Assembly (NCBI RefSeq): GCF_000756715.1
Contig: NZ_CCSE01000001.1
Span: 2,076,001 to 2,140,000 of the forward strand
Direction of reading: 5' to 3'
Origin: Jeotgalicoccus saudimassiliensis
Lineage (GTDB): Bacteria > Bacillota > Bacilli > Staphylococcales > Salinicoccaceae
Length of the DNA stretch: 64,000 nucleotides
Shown: piece after piece, positions 35,004 through 42,581 of the stretch
How positions within the stretch are numbered: position 1 is the first letter of the stretch
How the letters are laid out: each line of letters begins with the position of its first letter
The notes under the pieces: model-generated
Database searches by the model: none
The model's input: only the letters and a program-made list of their open reading frames with translations
Told to the model about the DNA's origin: nothing
Program-made: the position numbers and the translations under genes

Positions 35004-35174
35004 GTGGATCTTATCAAGGGATTATTAGCTTTAGTATTTAAATTGTTCGTGGTCTTATTTGCATTAACTGCTGTTGCAGCAGTCGTACTTGCATTTATAC
35101 TTAAAAAAGATGTAGATGAAATCCGTGAATTCACTGAAAACATTAAGCATGACTTATATCGCGGCAGACAGTAA
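35004..35174 (+). CDS. small single-pass membrane protein
   Basis: 56 residues from GTG 35004, with AAGGGGG eight bases upstream. One long hydrophobic segment (about 5-33) and a charged tail that ends in YRGRQ; looks like other short membrane-anchored helix proteins of Bacilli. No family named. Ends just before a 13-base-pair terminator. Confidence 0.6.
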   Translation: MDLIKGLLALVFKLFVVLFALTAVAAVVLAFILKKDVDEIREFTENIKHDLYRGRQ

Positions 35175-35179
35175 AATAA

Positions 35180-35213
35180 AGAAAGTTCCCGGAATTATTC
35201 CGGGAACTTTTTA
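35180..35213. terminator. bidirectional terminator
   Basis: Perfect 13-bp stem (AAAGTTCCCGGAA / TTCCGGGAACTTT) with a TTA loop, between converging genes. Confidence 0.9.
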
Positions 35214-36185
35214 TTTGCTGTTGAGTGCTCTGTCGAGCGTTTCAATATTTTTACGCATCATCGACTGGTATGTCGCATCTTCAGGGTCATCCTGTGTCAG
35301 GGATTCCAGGTTGTTAAAGTAGAGCGGCTCTGTATTTGTCTCGCCGCGTATTACATCTGTTACAGATGATGAAACGTTTGGTTCATAAAGAATGTAGGGA
35401 ATATTCTGCGCTTCGATATTCTCGATAATGTCAGCCAGCTCCTGCTGCGACGGTTCCTGGTTGTTCAGACCGCTGATGCCGCTCTGATGGAAACCATACT
35501 GATGAGCGAGGTATCCGATTGATTCGTGAGAAATATAAACGTCCATATTGACCGGATCTTCAGTCACTTCACGCAGTTCCGCATCGATATTTTCGATATC
35601 GGCTTTCAATACTTCAAAGTTTTCATTATACATATCGGCATCTTCAGGACGATGTTCAACAAGTGCATCTTTTACTGACTCCGCCATTTCAGCAGCAAGT
35701 TTCGGGCTCAGCCATATATGCGGATCAAGGGCACCATGGTTGTGGCCATCGTGTGAATTTTCGTCGTGTCCGTGATCGTCGTGTGATTCTTCTTCGTGTC
35801 CGTGGTCGTCGCTGTGACTATGATCGTTCTCAAGAAAAGCTTCCGTATCAATATCAGCAGCTGTTTCAATTACTTCTGTATCGTTATTTATCGTTTTGGC
35901 AATACTTTCAGCAACAGGGTCCAGGTCATTTGAAGTGGTCATAAACAAATCACCGTCTGAGTAAGCCATCATATCTTTCTGCGTCGGTTCATACGAGTGC
36001 ATGTCGGCGCCGGATGGATAAATAGATTCTACATTAACAGTATCGCCGGCAATCTGTTCAACGAAACTCGTCAGCGGGAAGACAGTTGTATATATAGTAA
36101 AGTCGTCATTGTTATCACTTGTTTCTTCGCTGGTGCAGGCGGCAAGTATTAATAACAGAATTAAAACAGGGAACAATTTTTTCAT
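35211..36185 (-). CDS. zinc ABC transporter substrate-binding lipoprotein (ZnuA/AdcA type)
   Basis: Captures Zn2+ outside the cell. 324 residues; signal peptide with lipobox LAAC. The cluster A-I fold shows YPSGADMHSYEPTQKDM, a His/Asp/Glu-rich loop near residue 125 (repeats of HGH, SHDDH and HNHG), HIWLSPKLAAEMAE after it and ISHESIGYLAHQYGF near residue 215. The His-rich loop is the usual mark of zinc rather than manganese binding. The C-terminal ZinT-like domain of staphylococcal AdcA is absent. No permease or ATPase gene adjoins. A Zur box lies at its promoter. Confidence 0.9.
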   Translation of the reverse strand: MKKLFPVLILLLILAACTSEETSDNNDDFTIYTTVFPLTSFVEQIAGDTVNVESIYPSGADMHSYEPTQKDMMAYSDGDLFMTTSNDLDPVAESIAKTINNDTEVIETAADIDTEAFLENDHSHSDDHGHEEESHDDHGHDENSHDGHNHGALDPHIWLSPKLAAEMAESVKDALVEHRPEDADMYNENFEVLKADIENIDAELREVTEDPVNMDVYISHESIGYLAHQYGFHQSGISGLNNQEPSQQELADIIENIEAQNIPYILYEPNVSSSVTDVIRGETNTEPLYFNNLESLTQDDPEDATYQSMMRKNIETLDRALNSK

Positions 36186-36200
36186 GGATAACCTCTCTTT

Positions 36201-36217
36201 ATCGTAATGATTACGAT
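36201..36217. promoter_or_regulatory. Zur operator
   Basis: ATCGTAATGATTACGAT is a perfect palindrome (eight bases each side of one centre base) and fits the Zur box of Bacilli (TCGTAATNATTACGA). It sits just downstream of the -10 box, 16 bases before the ATG of the zinc-binding lipoprotein gene, a place that would block transcription when zinc is plentiful. Confidence 0.88.
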
Positions 36218-36222
36218 TTAAA

Positions 36223-36251
36223 ATTATATAGGAATATGCCGAAATGTGCAA
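36223..36251 (-). promoter_or_regulatory. promoter of the zinc-binding lipoprotein gene
   Basis: On the minus strand TTGCAC (36246-36251), 17-base spacer, TATAAT (36223-36228). Confidence 0.75.
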
Positions 36252-36276
36252 CAGTATATTTTAGATTAAGAAAGAC

Positions 36277-36305
36277 TTGAATTTTTCCGGCTCTGCTAGT
36301 AAAAT
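36277..36305 (+). promoter_or_regulatory. promoter of rpmG
   Basis: TTGAAT (36277-36282), 17-base spacer, TAAAAT (36300-36305). Leaves a leader of about 115 bases before rpmG. Confidence 0.6.
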
Positions 36306-36326
36306 AGATAAGGTGATTTACAAAAG

Positions 36327-36384
36327 TATATACCAATCATCTATGTGCGTGGATGATCAACTGGCCAGTTGATTCGAGTATATT
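36327..36384 (+). ncRNA. candidate structured leader of rpmG (three-way junction)
   Basis: ATATAC (36328-36333) pairs with GTATAT (36378-36383) to enclose two hairpins: ATCATC / GATGAT (36336-36341 and 36352-36357) and CAACT / AGTTG round a GGCC loop (36358-36371). It matches no riboswitch I recognise. Whether it regulates rpmG is unknown; the outer stem is A+T-rich and weak. Confidence 0.4.
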
Positions 36385-36426
36385 ATCATCTAATATCGAT
36401 TTAACTTAACGAAGGAGGCGACAGAA

Positions 36427-36576
36427 ATGAGAGTAATCGTTACACTAGCTTGTACTGAATGCGGAGACCGCAACTACAGCACTAAGAAAAACAAAAGAAA
36501 CAATCCAGAGCGTATCGAAATGATGAAATTCTGCCCTAGATTGAACAAGTACACTCTACACCGTGAAACTAAATAA
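36427..36576 (+). CDS. rpmG: ribosomal protein L33
   Basis: 49 residues; component of the 50S subunit. [20 protein letters not shown] near the start, then [18 protein letters not shown] and HRETK. The first zinc pair CxxC is kept, the second is CPRLN with only one Cys, so zinc binding is probably lost or weak, as in mixed-type L33 proteins of staphylococci. AAGGAGG before the ATG. It lies back to back with a Zur-controlled gene, but its own promoter carries no Zur box. Confidence 0.93.
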   Translation: MRVIVTLACTECGDRNYSTKKNKRNNPERIEMMKFCPRLNKYTLHRETK

Positions 36577-36584
36577 TTTCTTAT

Positions 36585-36616
36585 AGCTATCATCTCCGGA
36601 TGATAGCTTTTTTTTA
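36585..36616 (+). terminator. rho-independent terminator of rpmG
   Basis: AGCTATCATC / GATGATAGCT with a TCCG loop and a run of eight T. Confidence 0.9.
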
Positions 36617-36634
36617 TATTCCATTTAATTATGT

Positions 36635-36656
36635 TATAATTACCGATGGGTAATTA
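36635..36656 (+). promoter_or_regulatory. -10 box with overlapping inverted repeat before folD
   Basis: TATAAT at 36635-36640. TAATTACC (36637-36644) and GGTAATTA (36649-36656) form a perfect inverted repeat with a four-base centre, overlapping the -10 box. Placement suggests a repressor operator; the protein is unknown. No good -35 box. Confidence 0.45.
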
Positions 36657-36684
36657 ACCAGAAAAAGTAAGGAGAGTGCTTTTA

Positions 36685-37557
36685 ATGACAGTAATTATGG
36701 ACGGAAAAAAAGTAGCAGCACACTTATCCGAAGAAATTAAACAGGCTTTGGAAGTTTCCGAATCACACGGTATTAAACCAAAAGTAGCTTTCGTAAGAAT
36801 TGGAGATTTATCAGATTCAATCTCATATGAAAATGCTGCGGTAAAACGTTTTGAAAAACTGGGTATGGACACAGCACAGTACCACTTCCCGGAAGATGTA
36901 TCAGCAAAAGTGTTTTTAACTAAATTCAGAGAAATCAATGAAGATTATTCTATACACGGAATTCTGCTGCTGCAGCCGCTGCCGAAACATATTCCTATGA
37001 AGCGCGTTGCGGAAATCATGAACTCATTTAAAGATATCGACGGCATGAAAGCGTCGAACCTTGGTAAAGTTCTGACAAACGATTCTGACCGCCTTGAGCC
37101 GTGTACGCCGGCAGCTGTTATGAACATGCTTGATTTTTATGAAATCGACTTAAAAGGTAAAAACGTTACAGTAGTCGGTGCAAGTGCAGTAGTCGGAAAA
37201 CCTTTATCACTGTTAATGATGAACAGAGATGCAACGGTAACGACATGTAACCTGTACACAGACAGTCTTGTCGATAAATGTAAAGACGCAGACGTCATTG
37301 TCAGCGCAGCAGGTGCAATCAACCTGATTGACGAAGAACACGTTAAAGAAGGTGCAGTCGTTGTCGATGTCGGCATTAACTTTACAGAAGAAGGCAAGAT
37401 GGTCGGAGATGTGAACTACGAAGCTGTTAAAGATAAAGCATCGTACATTACACCAGTTCCGGGCGGAATCGGTGCAATTACTACGACAGTACTTGCATAT
37501 CACCTTGTAAAAGCGACAGAGCACCAGAAAGAACCGGTATTATTCCTCGAAAAATAA
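36685..37557 (+). CDS. folD: FolD-family methylenetetrahydrofolate dehydrogenase/cyclohydrolase, divergent
   Basis: Interconverts methylene-, methenyl- and 10-formyl-THF. 290 residues. The substrate part has SISYENAAVKRFEKLGMDT (catalytic Tyr and Lys), LLLQPLPKH and KDIDGMKASNLGK (usual DVDGF). In the cofactor part the usual GRSxxVGxP reads GASAVVGKP and the usual PGGVGPMT reads PGGIGAITT; the HSxT segment is also missing. It is thus unlike the usual FolD, and cofactor choice may differ. Start ATG 36685 follows AAGGAGAG. In S. aureus folD lies just before purE; here it does not. It may be a second copy. Confidence 0.82.
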   Translation: MTVIMDGKKVAAHLSEEIKQALEVSESHGIKPKVAFVRIGDLSDSISYENAAVKRFEKLGMDTAQYHFPEDVSAKVFLTKFREINEDYSIHGILLLQPLPKHIPMKRVAEIMNSFKDIDGMKASNLGKVLTNDSDRLEPCTPAAVMNMLDFYEIDLKGKNVTVVGASAVVGKPLSLLMMNRDATVTTCNLYTDSLVDKCKDADVIVSAAGAINLIDEEHVKEGAVVVDVGINFTEEGKMVGDVNYEAVKDKASYITPVPGGIGAITTTVLAYHLVKATEHQKEPVLFLEK

Positions 37558-37559
37558 TA

Positions 37560-37946
37560 TCAGCTTTTTGGCAGTATAAAAATATCGAGAATATCCATAA
37601 ACGGTACGAAGGTAAAATCTTCGGTACCGTAAATCTGACCAATGAGCACCATGCTCCATTGGTCTATTTTTATTATATGGAGAGAAACGTTGAACCGGCC
37701 GCCGTCGTAATAATAAGCAACCCGGATCGGCAGTTTCTCTTCTGCTGCATATTTTAAAGTCTGTTCGATTTCAACGAGCCGGTCATCCGACAGCTCCGGG
37801 CGTTTAATTTTCGTCTGGTCGCTCATCAGTCTGCTGACATTCTCAAACTGCTCCGGCATCGTGGCAAACGGCGCCCACTTTACCATACCGCGCCCTTCAG
37901 GCATGTCTTCCCGTAAATTTTCAGAAGGATAATTTCCATCGTGCAT
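37560..37946 (-). CDS. YolD-like protein under SOS control
   Basis: 128 residues. GRGMVKWAPFATMPEQFENV near the start, a middle helix ERLVEIEQTLKYAA-like segment (DDRLVEIEQTLKYAAEEKLP) and a C-terminal beta part are the YolD family, usually coded next to a Y-family DNA polymerase (UvrX/YqjW). No polymerase gene is beside it here. Start ATG 37946 is eight bases after AAGGG. The promoter holds a perfect LexA box, so expression on DNA damage is likely. It may act with a polymerase coded elsewhere. Confidence 0.8.
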   Translation of the reverse strand: MHDGNYPSENLREDMPEGRGMVKWAPFATMPEQFENVSRLMSDQTKIKRPELSDDRLVEIEQTLKYAAEEKLPIRVAYYYDGGRFNVSLHIIKIDQWSMVLIGQIYGTEDFTFVPFMDILDIFILPKS

Positions 37947-37979
37947 CACAAATCCCTTCTTTCTTTATCCGTTAACCAC

Positions 37980-38008
37980 ATTATACGAACATATGTTCGA
38001 TTTTTCAA
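37980..38008 (-). promoter_or_regulatory. LexA-controlled promoter (SOS box)
   Basis: On the minus strand TTGAAA (38003-38008), a 17-base spacer and TATAAT (37980-37985). The spacer contains CGAACATATGTTCG (37986-37999), an exact match to the LexA/DinR box CGAACN4GTTCG of Bacilli, fully between the -35 and -10 boxes. Confidence 0.93.
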
Positions 38009-38062
38009 GGCGCATATTTATGGTAAGTTATAGAGGATATAAAAAGTGAGTGAGGCAATAAG

Positions 38063-38347
38063 ATGAGACAGAAAATAGTATGGGGTATCATTACGGCGAT
38101 TGTCCTCGCTGTGCTGCTGCTTCCATTAGTCGATAAAACAAGCGGAACAACGAGAGTCATCGTGGATCATACAAGTAAGGAAATTGTTTATCCCGCCTGC
38201 TACGATCAGGCTGATTTAACGAACTGGATAGATGAAATGTCATTCAGCAATGCGCTGAACGAATATGAATACGATGTGAGAGACGACTGTTCGAAAGAAC
38301 ATCTGCAGGAAGGCAAAACGAGCGTTCTCATGAGAATATTTGGATAG
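38063..38347 (+). CDS. membrane-anchored or secreted protein of unknown function
   Basis: 94 residues. N-terminal hydrophobic segment (residues 6-22) that may be a signal anchor, then a soluble part with two Cys (ACYDQ and DDCSK) that could form a disulphide outside the cell. No family known. Its own terminator follows. GTGAGG before the ATG is a moderate binding site. Confidence 0.6.
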   Translation: MRQKIVWGIITAIVLAVLLLPLVDKTSGTTRVIVDHTSKEIVYPACYDQADLTNWIDEMSFSNALNEYEYDVRDDCSKEHLQEGKTSVLMRIFG

Positions 38348-38357
38348 AATAATGTGT

Positions 38358-38390
38358 TGAACCGGAGCTGTAAGAAGCTCCGGTTTTTTT
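38358..38390 (+). terminator. rho-independent terminator
   Basis: AACCGGAGCT / AGCTCCGGTT with a six-base loop and a T-run. Confidence 0.9.
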
Positions 38391-38560
38391 GTTTTTATTG
38401 GTTTATCGTTTATTTGGAAGTAAATTCCAAAATTAGCGGAGTTCGTGTAAAAGGTAAACCAGATTTGCTATTTTTGTATTAAAGTAACTTTTTTAAAAGG
38501 AAATCGCTGTTTTCGCCTATATATAGGGTAGAGGGATCTTTTTATTAAGGAGGAAACAGC

Positions 38561-39541
38561 ATGTACTTAAATGACAGAAAAGCGGGACCGGAATTATTGC
38601 ACTACCGGGCACTCGGCAAAAGAGCCAACTTAAGTTTTGACGATAAGAGGAACTTAAAAGTATATGAAGACGGATTTTCGGGAGAATGTCTGTACGACAA
38701 ACTGTTCGACGAAATCGGGCACGATAATCTTTATATATTCCGCGACGTTTATCTTACCGCCGGAAAAAGCGGAGCACAGTACGACAGTATCATTATTTCC
38801 GGGGATGAGATTACGATTAATGAAATTAAAAATTACACCGGGGAATATTACTATAAAGAAGGGCGGTTCATAAAGAATGGGGAAATTGTTCCGGACAATC
38901 CTTTTACACAGGTCGAACGGGCCGCCGGAAAATTATACCGAATCTGCCGCAATAGCAGGATTAATGCGGATGTTATCACAAAAGTTATATTTCCTAACGA
39001 CGATTTCAAATTATATTCCGAAGATAATTCCATCTGGAAAAACATCGTAATACGTATGGACATGAAGAAATACTTCCGCAGTTTTAAGGTGCAGCATAAT
39101 ACGGAAAAAGCCGGCCGGCTGGTGTCGATGATCCGCGGACACATTTCTGAGAACCCGTATTTTAACGGAAGCAGAAATACCGGCGATATTCGTCGGGGAT
39201 TGTACTGCGGCAACTGCGGAAACTTTAATCTGATAAAAACCCGATACCATCGCGAGTGCAGCCGCTGCAAAACGAAGGAATCCAATGAAACTCATATGCT
39301 CCGTGCGATGAGTGATTACAAATATTTATATTACGGGGGTGAGATGACACGGAGAAAACTGATGGAATTAATCGGGGATGATTTTCATCCGGAAGTTTTT
39401 AGAAGAGCACTGAATAAATATTGTGTGAAAAATAGAAAAGGGAAAAACACAGAGTATGTCTTTAAATACTATGATTTTGAAGAAGCAATGCAGCATCTGG
39501 ATCAAACATCCAAATATAAAAATTATCATGCGGAATTTTGA
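38561..39541 (+). CDS. NERD-domain (nuclease-related) protein with zinc ribbon
   Basis: 326 residues. Residues about 35-165 are a NERD domain: GFSGECLYDKLFDE, RDVYLTAGKSGAQYDSIIIS and INEIKNYTGEYYYKEG, which carry the Asp and ExK residues of the restriction-endonuclease-like core. A zinc ribbon follows near residue 215 (YCGNCGNF and RECSRCK), then a basic helical C-terminus. Likely DNA or RNA cleaving or binding; target unknown. AGGAGG before the ATG. The second 41-bp repeat array starts 18 bases after its stop codon with no terminator between. Confidence 0.8.
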   Translation: MYLNDRKAGPELLHYRALGKRANLSFDDKRNLKVYEDGFSGECLYDKLFDEIGHDNLYIFRDVYLTAGKSGAQYDSIIISGDEITINEIKNYTGEYYYKEGRFIKNGEIVPDNPFTQVERAAGKLYRICRNSRINADVITKVIFPNDDFKLYSEDNSIWKNIVIRMDMKKYFRSFKVQHNTEKAGRLVSMIRGHISENPYFNGSRNTGDIRRGLYCGNCGNFNLIKTRYHRECSRCKTKESNETHMLRAMSDYKYLYYGGEMTRRKLMELIGDDFHPEVFRRALNKYCVKNRKGKNTEYVFKYYDFEEAMQHLDQTSKYKNYHAEF

Positions 39542-39558
39542 GTGGATTTGGCTAATCA

Positions 39559-39948
39559 GATGTTGTGGTTTATGGAACGACGACGTTTACGGTGTCTTGG
39601 ATGTTGTGGTTTATGGAACGACGACGTTTACGGTGTCTTGGATGTTGTGGTTTATGAAACGACGACGTTTACGGTGTCTTGGATGTTGTGGTTTATGAAA
39701 CGACGACGTTTACGGTGTCTTGGATGTCGTGGTTTATGAAACGACGACGTTTACCGTGTCCTGGATGTTGTGGTTTATGGAACGACGACGTTTAAGGTGT
39801 CTTGGATGTTGTGGTTTATGAAACGACGACGTTCACCGTGTCTTGGATGTCGTGGTTTATGAAACGACGACGTTCACCGTGTCTTGGATGTCGTGGTTTA
39901 TAAAACGACGACGTTTACGGTGTCTTGGATGTTGTGGTTTATGAAACA
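39559..39948. repeat. 41-bp tandem hairpin repeat array 2 (nine full units plus partial)
   Basis: Units begin every 41 bases at 39559, 39600, 39641, 39682, 39723, 39764, 39805, 39846 and 39887, with a partial tenth at 39928. Each reads GATGTTGTGGTTTATG (or GATGTCGTGGTT), then a hairpin arm ACGACG and a spacer such as TTTACGGTGTCTTG. The left arm TGTTGT or TGTCGT pairs with ACGACG (G-U pairs allowed). Plus-strand frames stay open for long stretches only because of the repeat. No unique spacers, so not CRISPR. Confidence 0.95.
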
Positions 39949-39969
39949 AGACTACTTTCCCTCAAAAAA

Positions 39970-40003
39970 ACACAAAAAACCCGCCTCTTCAGGCGGGTTT
40001 CAC
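39970..40003 (-). terminator. terminator of ppaC
   Basis: AAACCCGCCT / AGGCGGGTTT with a CTTC loop; on the minus strand a long T-rich tract follows. Confidence 0.9.
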
Positions 40004-40011
40004 AAAATATA

Positions 40012-40938
40012 TTATAAATCTGACAGTGCTTTAGTAATGTTAGGTACAACCTGCTTCTTACGTGAGACAACACCTTCAAGGACTGCTGTGTTCTGGTCAA
40101 GTGCAACGTCGAATGCGCGTTCAACTGAAGAGAATTCCGGTCCTAAAGCGAGTACTTTAGAATTTGAGTTCAGAATATCCGTCACGATCAGTGTGAACAG
40201 GTCATATCCGTCGCGCTTGATTTCTTCATTGATTGCAATTTCGATTTCTTCGCGGCGTGCGAATACTTCGTCCACGTCAACTACGTTAACCTGAGCGATT
40301 CGCACGCTCTTTTCGCCGATGTCGAATGTTTTCGCATCGCCTGTAATTAACTGTTCTGCTGATTTATCAGAAGTTGATGCACCGGCTTTAAGCATTTCAA
40401 GTCCGTATGTTTCTAAATCAACGCCTGCGATGTCTTTAAGTTCCGCTGCTGCATCGATGTCTTCTTCTGTTGTTGTCGGAGATTTGAATAACAGCGTGTC
40501 TGAAATAATCGCCGAAAGCATTAGTCCTGCAGATTCTTTTGATATTGTTAAGTTTTTCTCTTTGTAAACTTTGTTCAGAATTGTTGCCGTACAGCCAACC
40601 GGTTCTGCGCGGTAGTACAGCGGACCTTCTGTTTCGAAGTTCGCAATTCTGTGGTGATCGAAAACTTTTGTAATTGTCGCGTTTTCAATTCCCGGTGCGG
40701 ATTGCTGTTTTTCATTGTGGTCGACTAAAATTACTTCGTCACCTGAACCCACTTCGTTTAATAATGCCGGTGCTTCCACCCCGAAGTACTCAAGTGCATA
40801 TGCAGTTTCACTGCTGATTTCACCTAAGCGGTAAGCTTTTGCATCGTTGCCGAGCTGTGCTTCGATATCAGCAGCTACAAGTGCTGAAGTAACCGTATCA
40901 GTATCAGGATTTTGGTGCCCGAATATTTTTTGTGTCAT
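40012..40938 (-). CDS. ppaC: manganese-dependent inorganic pyrophosphatase
   Basis: Family II pyrophosphatase; splits pyrophosphate to phosphate. 308 residues. Metal-binding motifs FGHQNPDTDTVTSAL (residues 6-20), ILVDHNEKQQ and the DHH signature KVFDHHRIANFE near residue 95, with the C-terminal substrate motif SRKKQVVPNI at the end. All as in Bacillus and Staphylococcus PpaC. AAGGAGA precedes the ATG. Single-gene unit between the repeat array and pncB. Confidence 0.95.
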   Translation of the reverse strand: MTQKIFGHQNPDTDTVTSALVAADIEAQLGNDAKAYRLGEISSETAYALEYFGVEAPALLNEVGSGDEVILVDHNEKQQSAPGIENATITKVFDHHRIANFETEGPLYYRAEPVGCTATILNKVYKEKNLTISKESAGLMLSAIISDTLLFKSPTTTEEDIDAAAELKDIAGVDLETYGLEMLKAGASTSDKSAEQLITGDAKTFDIGEKSVRIAQVNVVDVDEVFARREEIEIAINEEIKRDGYDLFTLIVTDILNSNSKVLALGPEFSSVERAFDVALDQNTAVLEGVVSRKKQVVPNITKALSDL

Positions 40939-41123
40939 TACTGTCTGTCTCCTTTTTCTTTGGACTAATATTATATATGATTACATTTTAACATTACTGG
41001 TTTTATCTATCTATATCTTAGTTTTCAAAACATGCATATAATAGTGTATTCAAATCGTTCATACGATAACTTTATATGATAAAATTAAAGCAAATAAATT
41101 GTTAATGCACAGGAGATGGATGT

Positions 41124-42575
41124 ATGTACCAGTATCAGGATGACAGCTTCATGCTGCACACGGATTTATATCAGATCAACATGGCAAAAACTTACTATGA
41201 ACAAGGTATACACGAGCGTCAGACAATTTTTGATTTATATTTCAGAAAAATGCCTTTTGAAAACGGCTATGCAGTTTTTGCGGGGTTAACGCATATTATT
41301 GATTATCTTAAAAATCTTCATTTTTCAAAGAGTGATATCGAATATTTAAGCACTCTCGGCTACAGCGATGACTTTTTAAATTACTTAAAAACAGTCCGGT
41401 TTACGGGTACGCTCCGTTCAATGGCTGAAGGGGAAACAGTATTTAACAACGAACCGCTTGTCCAGGTGGAAGCGACGCTTGCAGAGGCACAGCTGATTGA
41501 AACGGCATTATTAAACATCGTCAATTTCCAGACGCTGATTGCAACGAAAGCGAGCCGCATCAGACAGCTGGTTCCAGACGACAGCCTGATGGAATTCGGT
41601 ACGCGCCGTGCGCACGAATTCGACGCGGCACTGTGGGGTGCACGTGCTGCTGTAATCGGCGGATTTGACGGTACGAGCAACGTCAGGGCGGCGAAATTGT
41701 TCGGCCTGACACCGAGCGGGACGCATGCACATGCAATGGTGCAGGCGTACGGCAACGACTACGATGCGTTTAAAGCATACGCTGAAACTCATTACGACTG
41801 TGTATTTTTAGTGGACACATTCGACACGCTGAAGTCGGGTATTCCAACGGCTATTAAAGTTGCAAATGAGTACGGCGATAAAATTAATTTCAAAGGAATC
41901 AGAATCGATTCCGGCGACATTGCCTATTTAACGAAACAGGCACGTAAAATGCTGGACGAGGCAGGCTATACAGATGCGCAGATTATCGTATCAAACGACC
42001 TTGACGAGGTGACTATTCTGTCACTGATGTCACAGGGGGCTAAGGTTAACGGCTGGGGAATCGGTACGAAGCTGATTACCGCTTATGACAATCCGGCGCT
42101 CGGTGCAGTATATAAACTCGCAGCGATTCAGGATGACAAAGGCGTGTGGCAGAGCCGCATGAAACTGTCAGGAAACGTCGAGAAAACGACTACTCCGGGC
42201 AAGAAGAAAGTTTACCGCATCATCAATAAGGAAACAGGGATGTCAGAAGGGGATTATATTACACTTCACGACGAAACAGTGACAGCGGAGAAGCCGCTGT
42301 TAATGTTCCATCCGGTGCACACGATGAAGCGCAAACTGGTTAAATCATTTGAGCCGGTTGAACTGCTGCAGGATATATTTATCGGCGGTGAACTGATTTA
42401 CGAATCGCCGACGGTAAATGAAATGCAGGAAAACTGCCGCAGAAGTCTCGACACAATATGGGAAGAAACAAAGCGTTTCCTGAACCCGCAGGAGTATCCG
42501 GTGGATCTGTCGACTGAATTGTGGAATGTTAAAAATGATCTCATAGAAGAACTTTCAAATAAAACATTGGAGTGA
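41124..42575 (+). CDS. pncB: nicotinate phosphoribosyltransferase
   Basis: NAD salvage: nicotinate plus PRPP gives nicotinate mononucleotide. 483 residues. LHTDLYQINMAKTYYEQGIH near the start, EFGTRRAHEFDAALWGARAA near residue 155, GTHAHAMVQAY with the phosphorylated-His segment near residue 195 and GIRIDSGDIAYL near residue 258. GGAGATGGATGT before the ATG. nadE follows six bases later, so the two steps of the same pathway are coupled. A+T-rich 185-base region upstream faces ppaC. Confidence 0.95.
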   Translation: MYQYQDDSFMLHTDLYQINMAKTYYEQGIHERQTIFDLYFRKMPFENGYAVFAGLTHIIDYLKNLHFSKSDIEYLSTLGYSDDFLNYLKTVRFTGTLRSMAEGETVFNNEPLVQVEATLAEAQLIETALLNIVNFQTLIATKASRIRQLVPDDSLMEFGTRRAHEFDAALWGARAAVIGGFDGTSNVRAAKLFGLTPSGTHAHAMVQAYGNDYDAFKAYAETHYDCVFLVDTFDTLKSGIPTAIKVANEYGDKINFKGIRIDSGDIAYLTKQARKMLDEAGYTDAQIIVSNDLDEVTILSLMSQGAKVNGWGIGTKLITAYDNPALGAVYKLAAIQDDKGVWQSRMKLSGNVEKTTTPGKKKVYRIINKETGMSEGDYITLHDETVTAEKPLLMFHPVHTMKRKLVKSFEPVELLQDIFIGGELIYESPTVNEMQENCRRSLDTIWEETKRFLNPQEYPVDLSTELWNVKNDLIEELSNKTLE

Positions 42576-42581
42576 TTTTTT

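Noticed and set aside
36327-36384. Known riboswitch (purine type) before rpmG because of the three-way junction shape
   Set aside because: Loop and junction bases of the purine riboswitch are absent, and the gene has no link to purines.
36427-36576. Zur-controlled zinc-free L33 paralogue
   Set aside because: The nearby Zur box lies at the divergent zinc-lipoprotein promoter, not at the rpmG promoter, and mixed-type L33 proteins are common in this family.
39456-39739. Plus-strand ORFs with repeats such as CCGLWNDDVYGVLD
   Set aside because: Same cause: array 2 has no stop codon in some frames. Starts lie within the NERD gene and no protein family is matched.
39559-39948. CRISPR array
   Set aside because: Units are joined without unique spacers; variation is scattered point changes, and no cas genes are near.
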